NCBI GenBank assembly: GCA_030620915.1
Contig: JAUXIR010000063.1
Location: 1-7,693, forward strand
DNA length: 7,693 nt
Reading direction: 5' to 3'
From: Geopsychrobacter sp.
Lineage (GTDB): Bacteria > Desulfobacterota > Desulfuromonadia > Desulfuromonadales > Geopsychrobacteraceae
Shown here: piece by piece, positions 1-5,385 of the stretch
Layout of the letters: every line of letters starts with the position of its first letter
Numbering within the stretch: position 1 is the stretch's first letter
Notes under the pieces: model-generated
What the model saw: the letters and a program-made list of their open reading frames with translations, nothing else
Told to the model about the DNA's origin: nothing
Databases searched by the model: none
Made by a program: the position numbers and the translations under genes

Positions 1-45
1 CAATGCCTAATTTCTATAGGCAGAGTCTATGTATTCTTGCTGGAG

Positions 46-73
46 TGTACAATTTGCATTGCCACATTATACT
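46..73 (+). promoter_or_regulatory. Possible sigma-70 promoter upstream of the chemoreceptor gene
   Basis: A TATACT hexamer at 68-73 matches five of six bases of the -10 consensus. It lies 16 bases after TGTACA at 46-51, which matches four of six bases of the -35 consensus. Transcription would start near base 80, leaving a leader of about 40 bases before the receptor start. There is no extended -10 motif. A -24/-12 element with correct spacing was looked for in bases 1-122 and not found. The match is by eye and only fair. Confidence 0.35.
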
Positions 74-112
74 TTGCCAACGCTTGGTGAATGGTTGTAT
101 TTTGCGCTTACT

Positions 113-118
113 GGAGGG
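113..118 (+). promoter_or_regulatory. Ribosome binding site that fixes the chemoreceptor start
   Basis: GGAGGG ends four bases before the ATG at 123 and thirteen before a second in-frame ATG at 132. The frame is open further upstream to an ATG at 3, but that would add 40 residues without chemoreceptor character ahead of the basic, membrane-inserting N-terminus. The start at 123 (MKNMKLGTK) is therefore chosen. The close spacing leaves 132 as a minor alternative. Confidence 0.7.
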
Positions 119-122
119 AAAA

Positions 123-3074
123 ATGAAAAACATGAAGCTCGGCACCAAACTTTTAATCGCTTTTTTGCTGGTGGGAATTCTCCCGTTTGCGGTCACTGGG
201 GTCATCTCGTTGACCAAGGCCAGTAACTCACTCACCCAACTGGCCTTTAATCAGCTGGAAGGGGTGCGTGAAATTAAGAAATCGCAGATCGAGCAGTTTT
301 TCGCTGAGCGCGAAGGGGATATGGGGGTTCTGATGGAGACCGTTGGCGCTCTGCGGCTGGAGGCCTTCAACAAGCTGCAGTCGGTTCAGGCGATCAAGGC
401 CAGTCAGGTTAAGAATTATTTCTCCGAACGTTTGGCAGACGCCAGTGTCCTGAGCGGTAACGCCAGTGTCAGGGAAGGGCTGCTGGCTTTTAACCAGGCC
501 TTTGCCGCCGAAGGTGGCCAGACCGGCGGCCCGAGCTGGACTGTTGCCGATAAACAGTTCGGTCCCTGGCTGAAGCAATATAATGATGAATACGGCTATT
601 ATGACCTGTTCCTGATCCACAAGGATGGTGACGTCATCTATTCGGCGGCCAAGGAAGCGGACTTGGGACAGAACCTGGTCACCGGGAAATTACGTAATTC
701 ACCGCTGGGCAAACTTTTTCAGAAAGCCCAACAAGGTGTCAGCCTGCAGGATTTTGCCCCCTATGCGCCATCGAACAACGAGCCCTGTGCCTTTGTCGGT
801 GCGCCGGTGACCTATCAGGGGGATTTTTTCGGCGTCGTTGCCTTGCAGCTGTCGCTCGATGCGATTAACGGCATCATGCAGGAACGAACCGGCTTGGGGA
901 AAACCGGCGAAACCTATCTGGTCGGGCCGGATAAACTGATGCGCTCCGATTCCTTTCTCGATCCCCAAAATCATACCGTCAAGGCTTCGTTTGCCAACCC
1001 GAGTACAGGCGCTGTGGATACCGAGGCAGCCAATAATGCCCTGGCCGGAAAGTCTGGGGCCGATGTCATTCTCGACTACTCTGGCAACCCGGTCTTATCC
1101 GCTTATGCACCGGTCAGGGTCGGCGACCTGACTTGGGCGTTGATCGCCGAAATCGATGTCGCCGAAGCCTTCAGCCCGGTGGATGAAAAGGGGCAGGAGT
1201 ACTACAAGAAATACATCGAAACCTATGGCTATTATGATCTGTTCCTCTTCAACCCGGATGGATCGGCCTTCTATACTGCCGCCAAGGAGGCGGATTACCA
1301 GACGAATTTTGCCAAGGGTAAATATGCCGACAGCAATCTAGGTGAGCTGTTCCGTGAAGTTTCAAAAACCGGGAAGTTCGCTATCGCCGATTTCGCGCCC
1401 TATGCGCCGAGCAACAATGACCCTTGCGCCTTTATCGCCCAGCCGATTATGCATAATGGCGAGATAGAAATGGTCGTGGCTTTGCAGTTGTCGCTGGATG
1501 CGATTAACGGTGTCATGCAGCAGCGGGCCGGGATGGGCGAGACCGGCGAAACCTACCTGATCGGCAGCGACAAGCTGATGCGCTCCGACTCCTTCCTCGA
1601 TCCGCAAAACCATAGCGTCAAGGCCTCGTTTGCCAATCCCGGTTCAGGAAGCGTCGATACCGATGGCGCCCGGGCGGCGCTGGCCGGAAAATCTGAATCT
1701 AGAATTATTATCGACTACAACGGCAATCCGGTACTCTCCTCCTACGCACCGATCAAGATCGGCAACCTGGATTGGGCGCTTTTGGCCGAAATTGATGAAT
1801 CTGAAGCCCTGGCGGCGGTCGCTTCGATCGAATGGAGCCTGGCCATCGTTGCCCTGATCGCACTGGGATCGATTGTCGTAGTTGCGCTGTTGATTGCCCG
1901 TTCCATCTCCCGGCCGGTGGTCCAGGGGGTTAAGATGGCCGAGGAGATAGCCAAGGGGGATTTCAGCATGCGTCTGAATATGGAGCGGGGTGACGAGATC
2001 GGTGTCCTGGCGCACTCACTCGACAGCATGGCCGAGAGTCTGGCGCAGAATGCCGCCGTCGCCGAGCAGATTGCCGACGGCAATCTGAACGTCGAGGTTA
2101 AGCTGGCCTCGGAGAAGGATCAACTCGGAACGGCGCTGCAGAAGATGGTCGGCAACCTCAACGATATCCTCGGTCAGGTGCAGGTGGCCGGTGAACAGAT
2201 CGCCTCCGGTAGCGGGCAGGTCTCCGATACCAGTCAGTCTCTTTCGCAGGGCGCGACCGAGCAGGCCGCCAGCCTCGAAGAGATCTCCGCATCCCTCAAT
2301 CAACTCTCCTCGCAGACCACGACCAACGCAGAAAATGCCGACCAAGCGAACGGCCTGGCTTCGGATGCCCGCAATGCCGCGCAGCAGGGCAGTGAGCGGA
2401 TGGAAACGATGGTTGCGGCCATGAGTGAGATCAACGAGGCAGGCCAGAATATCTCGAAGATCATCAAGACGATTGACGAGATCGCCTTCCAGACCAATCT
2501 GCTGGCCTTGAATGCCGCGGTCGAGGCTGCGCGCGCCGGGCAGCATGGCAAAGGCTTCGCCGTGGTTGCCGAAGAGGTGCGTAACCTGGCCGCGCGCAGC
2601 GCTAAGGCTGCCGAAGAGACCGCTGAACTGATCGAGGGTTCGGTGGAAAAGACAAAAAACGGTAGCGTTATTGCCAACCAGACCGCTGAAGCTCTGCAGA
2701 ATATCGTCGCCGGTATCGGCAAGGCCTCTGATTTGGTCGCTGAGATCGCCGCGGCAAGTTCCGAGCAGGCCCAAGGGGTGATCCAAATCAACCAAGGGGT
2801 GACCCAGATTGACCAGGTGACCCAGCAAAAGACCGCCAGCGCTGAAGAATGTGCCGCCGCCGCGGAGGAGCTCTCCAGTCAATCTGAGCAGATGCGCCAG
2901 ATGCTGCAGCGTTTTACCCTAAAGCCCGGACAGCGGGTTCAACGCTTGGCAAGCCACACTCCATCCAGCATGCAGTCAAATATCAGTTGGAAACAGATGG
3001 AACAAGAGCAGCAGGAGGCTCCCGCTGAACAACCACAAATTGCCTTGGATGACAGCGATTTTGGCAAATACTAA
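123..3074 (+). CDS. Methyl-accepting chemotaxis protein with two tandem dCache-type sensor modules
   Basis: This is a transmembrane chemoreceptor of 983 residues that senses a periplasmic ligand and controls CheA through CheW. TM1 is about residues 10-30 and TM2 about 572-592. Between them lie a duplicated helical stalk (41-70 and 81-110) and two homologous Cache modules (about 150-365 and 366-566). Each module has a GYYDLF strand, an FAPYAPSNN loop, a TGETYL strand and an [13 protein letters not shown] segment. A canonical HAMP domain follows (593-644), then a second HAMP-like segment (about 645-697). The cytoplasmic signalling hairpin has its conserved tip at about 786-823 ([20 protein letters not shown]). 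Glu/Gln-rich likely methylation stretches flank it, such as TEQAASLEE and [12 protein letters not shown]. The C-terminal tail is a flexible, acidic linker ending DDSDFGKY, without a canonical xWxxF CheR-binding pentapeptide. The protein is longer than typical receptors (about 500-700 residues) because of the second module. The ligand cannot be named from the sequence. cheW follows after 41 bases. Confidence 0.96.
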   Translation: MKNMKLGTKLLIAFLLVGILPFAVTGVISLTKASNSLTQLAFNQLEGVREIKKSQIEQFFAEREGDMGVLMETVGALRLEAFNKLQSVQAIKASQVKNYFSERLADASVLSGNASVREGLLAFNQAFAAEGGQTGGPSWTVADKQFGPWLKQYNDEYGYYDLFLIHKDGDVIYSAAKEADLGQNLVTGKLRNSPLGKLFQKAQQGVSLQDFAPYAPSNNEPCAFVGAPVTYQGDFFGVVALQLSLDAINGIMQERTGLGKTGETYLVGPDKLMRSDSFLDPQNHTVKASFANPSTGAVDTEAANNALAGKSGADVILDYSGNPVLSAYAPVRVGDLTWALIAEIDVAEAFSPVDEKGQEYYKKYIETYGYYDLFLFNPDGSAFYTAAKEADYQTNFAKGKYADSNLGELFREVSKTGKFAIADFAPYAPSNNDPCAFIAQPIMHNGEIEMVVALQLSLDAINGVMQQRAGMGETGETYLIGSDKLMRSDSFLDPQNHSVKASFANPGSGSVDTDGARAALAGKSESRIIIDYNGNPVLSSYAPIKIGNLDWALLAEIDESEALAAVASIEWSLAIVALIALGSIVVVALLIARSISRPVVQGVKMAEEIAKGDFSMRLNMERGDEIGVLAHSLDSMAESLAQNAAVAEQIADGNLNVEVKLASEKDQLGTALQKMVGNLNDILGQVQVAGEQIASGSGQVSDTSQSLSQGATEQAASLEEISASLNQLSSQTTTNAENADQANGLASDARNAAQQGSERMETMVAAMSEINEAGQNISKIIKTIDEIAFQTNLLALNAAVEAARAGQHGKGFAVVAEEVRNLAARSAKAAEETAELIEGSVEKTKNGSVIANQTAEALQNIVAGIGKASDLVAEIAAASSEQAQGVIQINQGVTQIDQVTQQKTASAEECAAAAEELSSQSEQMRQMLQRFTLKPGQRVQRLASHTPSSMQSNISWKQMEQEQQEAPAEQPQIALDDSDFGKY
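243..452 (+). repeat. Tandem 40-residue stalk repeat inside the chemoreceptor
   Basis: Residues 41-70 and 81-110 align without gaps at an offset of exactly 40 residues (120 bases). By eye 15 of 30 positions are identical. The shared pattern is AFN-x-L, then V, IK-x-SQ, F-x-ER, D and VL. Both copies look helical and amphipathic and lie between TM1 and the first Cache module. A similar segment opens the lipoprotein at 3847 (FKRLAQIKDVKKQEVVNYFS). This suggests the helix is the normal N-terminal helix of this Cache module and has been copied once more in the receptor. Confidence 0.75.
591..1811 (+). repeat. Tandem duplication of a Cache sensor module within the chemoreceptor
   Basis: The segment starting at 591 (Y157) recurs at 1224 (Y368), an offset of 211 residues that becomes 213 after a two-residue insertion in copy 2. 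Copy 1 ends near AEIDVAEAF and copy 2 near AEIDESEAL. The similarity is visible in DNA as well as protein. Bases about 937-1000 and 1576-1639 (the [13 protein letters not shown] region) differ at only a handful of positions, most of them synonymous. The blocks around [14 protein letters not shown] and [11 protein letters not shown] are also nearly identical in protein. This indicates a fairly recent in-frame duplication under protein-level constraint. Confidence 0.9.
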
Positions 3075-3115
3075 GTCAGGTCTTAACATCGATTCTGTCG
3101 AAGGGAGCAACAAGC

Positions 3116-3646
3116 ATGGCTAATGTAGCAGAAGCGCTTGAGCAAGAAGAGTCCCTGCAACTGGAGGATTCCCAACGGGATCTGTTTCTGACCTTCCATT
3201 TGCATGATGAAGACTATGGCGTCGCCATAAATTATGTCACAGAAATCATCGGCATTCAGAAAATCACCAGGGTCCCGGATTTGCCAGATGAGATCAAAGG
3301 GGTCATCAATTTACGCGGTCGAGTAATCCCGGTGATGGATGTCCGCTTGAAATTTGGCCTGCCGCCCCGCGACTATGACGAGCGCACCTGTGTCATTGTT
3401 GTCGAGGTCAATGACAATACAACCGGCCTGGTTGTCGACCGGGTCAATGAAGTTGTCGAAATTGCTGCGAGTCAGATCGAACCTCCACCTTGTCACAATA
3501 GAGAACAAGGCTACGTTCAGGGGCTGGGTAAGGTTGGAACTGAGGTAAAGATTCTGCTCGATGTCGAATCTTTGGCCGGTGTAAATGTAGAACTGTGTCG
3601 AGAAACTGTTGACGAACAAGGTTCTGCCATGTTGCTTAGCACTTGA
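3116..3646 (+). CDS. cheW: CheW chemotaxis coupling protein
   Basis: This is the 176-residue cytoplasmic adaptor that links chemoreceptors to the CheA kinase. After an acidic N-terminal extension of about 24 residues, a single CheW domain runs from about 25 to 165. It includes the VTEIIG strand, the DLPDEIKGVINLRGRVIPVMD core with the signature N65-L-R-G-R69, the TCVIVVEV strand and the GLVVDRVNEVVEI segment. There is no receiver domain, so this is CheW rather than CheV. The ATG at 3116 is supported by AAGGGAG at 3101-3107, eight bases upstream. The gene follows the chemoreceptor by 41 bases and is followed by a strong terminator, so receptor and adaptor probably form a two-gene transcript. 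A CheW paired with one receptor gene, with no cheA nearby, is likely one of several CheW copies in the genome. Confidence 0.97.
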   Translation: MANVAEALEQEESLQLEDSQRDLFLTFHLHDEDYGVAINYVTEIIGIQKITRVPDLPDEIKGVINLRGRVIPVMDVRLKFGLPPRDYDERTCVIVVEVNDNTTGLVVDRVNEVVEIAASQIEPPPCHNREQGYVQGLGKVGTEVKILLDVESLAGVNVELCRETVDEQGSAMLLST

Positions 3647-3674
3647 TCCTCCCCTGATAAGTGCTAGGCAAATC

Positions 3675-3707
3675 GAAGCGGTCCGGTATCCCGGGCCGCT
3701 TCTTTTT
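3675..3707 (+). terminator. Rho-independent terminator of the chemoreceptor-cheW unit
   Basis: A 12-pair hairpin has its left arm at 3675-3686 (GAAGCGGTCCGG) and its right arm at 3691-3702 (CCGGGCCGCTTC), with a four-base TATC loop. The only non-Watson-Crick pair is one T-G wobble. Five T residues follow at 3703-3707. It starts 28 bases after the cheW stop codon. This is a textbook intrinsic terminator and implies that the next gene has its own promoter. Confidence 0.93.
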
Positions 3708-3726
3708 CAACCGGAAGAGCGATTTT

Positions 3727-3763
3727 CTGCCGCCGTCAATACCGAAGCGCCTGACAGCGGCGG
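3727..3763. promoter_or_regulatory. Imperfect palindrome upstream of the lipoprotein gene, possible activator site
   Basis: Two 12-base arms, CTGCCGCCGTCA (3727-3738) and TGACAGCGGCGG (3752-3763), are inverted repeats with one C-A mismatch and one T-G wobble around a 13-base centre. No T run follows, so it is not a terminator. It lies beyond the strong terminator and its centre is about 70 bases before the start predicted from the sigma-54-like element. That position would suit an activator site. It could instead be an RNA hairpin without regulatory meaning. Confidence 0.35.
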
Positions 3764-3790
3764 GGGACATTTCCGGCCAGACGGAGCGGT

Positions 3791-3806
3791 TGGTTCGTGC
3801 ATTGCG
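3791..3806 (+). promoter_or_regulatory. Sigma-54-like (-24/-12) promoter for the lipoprotein-kinase unit
   Basis: The 16 bases TGGTTCGTGCATTGCG match the RpoN pattern TGGCACG-N4-TTGCW at the invariant GG (3792-3793) and GC (3804-3805), at the required 12-base step. The flanking T, the CG and the TT also match. The C and A after GG are both replaced by T, and the last base is G. Transcription would start near 3816, before the ribosome binding site at 3837-3839. The element lies in the intergenic gap after a strong terminator, which is where a promoter is needed. No convincing sigma-70 promoter was seen in this gap. Confidence 0.5.
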
Positions 3807-3846
3807 TATTCCATCTTTTTTCTGATTTCAACGGGCAGGTCAATTG

Positions 3847-5319
3847 ATGCTGATGATTCGCTGGAGAATGGAATTATTGTTTTTTTTGTGCGTACTGCTG
3901 TTCCTAAGCGCTTGTGGGTCGTCTGCCGACCGCGGTGTGCAAGGTATTGTCATCGGCTCAGGAGCCCAGATCAAGGCCGATGGTTTCAAGCGGTTGGCCC
4001 AAATCAAGGATGTGAAAAAACAGGAAGTCGTCAATTATTTTTCCAGCATTCAGGACAAGATTGAAAAGGTCGGGAAGGATCAACAACTTCACGAGATTTA
4101 TCTACAATCCAAACGGCTGAAAAACAATTACGATCCGAGGCTGTTCGAAGAGAAGTATGTGGTTGATTACAGTGAATTTTACGATATTCTCCTCGTCGAC
4201 CAGACCGGCTTCGTCTTTAATTCGATCAGGAAAGAGTCGGATTTTCAAAAAAATGTTTTTACAGGCAATCTGTTGGGTGAAGACCTAAACGACTTCAGCA
4301 AGAGCGAGATTACCTTTCTCGACTATAAAAATTATGTGCCGTCAAAAGAGATTGCGGCTTTTTTTATTGTTCCGGTCAATGAAAATGGCAGCTTCGAGGG
4401 GTGGCTGGTGTTTCAACTGCCGCTGAACCGATTTAACTGGATCCTCACAGATCGTACAGAGTTGGGGCGTACCGGTGAGGTTTATCTTGTCAATCAGGAT
4501 ATGGTGTTGATGACGGAATCCCGTTTCCTCAATGAAAGTTCAGCGTTGCAATTACGGGTTGAAACCGATGCGGTGAAAAGGGCCCTGCAATTCGACATGG
4601 GTGAAGGAATTGTCGAGGATTATCGGGGGGTACGGGTCTTCAGTTCGTTTGAGAAGTTCGAGCAGCTTGGTGCAACCTGGATCATTATCGCCGAGATTGA
4701 CGAAGCGGAAATCCTGACGGAGGCTTTCCTTCGTTCCGGGGCTGGTATCCTGCCTGAACTCGCAACTCAGGCCGAGGCTGTTGGCGATTATGTAGCTGGG
4801 TCATCCAGGCGACCCTCAGAGGGGCGCGTTGTCGATATTGGCGAATTTCAACGATCCGCAGGCCAGACTCCGCTTTTGACTTACGGTGTTGCAACCTGTA
4901 CCGCGATAGGGATTCAGTTGCCGGAACGCTTCGCATATCTGACCCATATTTCACCTGTGGATGACATCTATTCCACCTCGGCAAAGAGACGTCAGAATTT
5001 GCTGGCGCAACTTCTTGCCCGGATCACCTATTTTGAATTGCTGCCGGTTGAAAAGAAAGGGGTACAGTTTGTTTTGGTTGCCCCCCATACAGGTAGCCTG
5101 GCTGGGGTAGTCAATACAATTTTAAGCCAGGGGTTTGATCTGCAAAACATTCGTCTTTGTCTCAACCGTCAAGCGAGCGGGGCCAACATTGCTTTTCAGC
5201 CTTTTGGACAGTTCCAGGTTGAATGGTATGGCACGAATTCTTTGCAAAGGCAAAATGCCTTTGCTTTACCGACCTTGCAGGATCTTTATGCTCAGGTTAT
5301 TGGCTATTCGAAAACCTGA
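3847..5319 (+). CDS. Predicted lipoprotein with a Cache sensor module fused to a CheD-like deamidase domain
   Basis: The protein has 490 residues from the ATG at 3847; an AGG at 3837-3839 lies seven bases upstream, and TTG at 3844 is an alternative start. The N-terminus is a lipoprotein signal: basic residues, a hydrophobic run at about 10-20, then the lipobox LSAC with the acylated Cys at 23. Gly follows at +2, so outer-membrane sorting is possible. Residues about 35-295 resemble the Cache module of the chemoreceptor, including a stalk helix, FYDILLVD, RTELGRTGEVYLVNQD, LMTESRFL and WIIIAEIDEAE. Residues about 326-480 resemble CheD, the receptor glutamine deamidase. Evidence is VVDIGEF at 329-334, then T345 and C351 in LLTYGVATC, then H367 in AYLTHISP, followed by an FGQFQVEW strand. 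No membrane segment follows the signal, so both domains should be extracytoplasmic, unlike normal CheD. The signal and Cache calls are firm. The CheD-like call rests on motif order and spacing, and a non-catalytic relative is possible. The Cys of the SNN-x-P-C loop of the receptor is absent here. Confidence 0.85.
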   Translation: MLMIRWRMELLFFLCVLLFLSACGSSADRGVQGIVIGSGAQIKADGFKRLAQIKDVKKQEVVNYFSSIQDKIEKVGKDQQLHEIYLQSKRLKNNYDPRLFEEKYVVDYSEFYDILLVDQTGFVFNSIRKESDFQKNVFTGNLLGEDLNDFSKSEITFLDYKNYVPSKEIAAFFIVPVNENGSFEGWLVFQLPLNRFNWILTDRTELGRTGEVYLVNQDMVLMTESRFLNESSALQLRVETDAVKRALQFDMGEGIVEDYRGVRVFSSFEKFEQLGATWIIIAEIDEAEILTEAFLRSGAGILPELATQAEAVGDYVAGSSRRPSEGRVVDIGEFQRSAGQTPLLTYGVATCTAIGIQLPERFAYLTHISPVDDIYSTSAKRRQNLLAQLLARITYFELLPVEKKGVQFVLVAPHTGSLAGVVNTILSQGFDLQNIRLCLNRQASGANIAFQPFGQFQVEWYGTNSLQRQNAFALPTLQDLYAQVIGYSKT

Positions 5320-5385
5320 TTGCAATTACCCGCAGGGCATTAGCGCGGGGCAATAGTACAGCCAAGCAACGGCTGAGGAACTAAA
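5320..5385 (+). other. Short intergenic leader with potential RNA structure before the kinase gene
   Basis: The 66 bases between the lipoprotein and the kinase can fold twice. CCCGC (5329-5333) pairs with GCGGG (5345-5349), and TTGC (5320-5323) pairs with GCAA (5350-5353) around a five-base bulge. CAGCC (5359-5363) pairs with GGCTG (5371-5375), reaching the first base of the ribosome binding site GAGGAA. No T run is present, so neither looks like a terminator, and read-through from the lipoprotein gene into the kinase is expected. No recognised riboswitch core was seen. Confidence 0.3.

Noticed and set aside
86..106. GG and GC dinucleotides upstream of the chemoreceptor resembling a -24/-12 promoter
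   Set aside because: The GG at 93-94 and GC at 104-105 are one base too close; sigma-54 promoters are strict about this spacing.
3..122. An upstream ATG extending the chemoreceptor by 40 residues
   Set aside because: The extension has no chemoreceptor character, and GGAGGG sits directly before the ATG at 123, which gives the usual basic N-terminus and TM1.
2016..2882. Long open frame of 288 codons on the minus strand inside the chemoreceptor
   Set aside because: It lies wholly antisense to the highly conserved HAMP and signalling region, and its translation has the composition of a codon-bias shadow with no recognisable domain.
3609..4064. Open frame of 151 codons on the + strand bridging cheW and the lipoprotein
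   Set aside because: It runs through the cheW end, the strong terminator and the lipoprotein signal in another frame, and its translation resembles no protein.
5320..5385. Cyclic-di-GMP or other riboswitch before the kinase
   Set aside because: The conserved core bases of such riboswitches are not present, and 66 bases is too short for the usual fold plus an expression platform.
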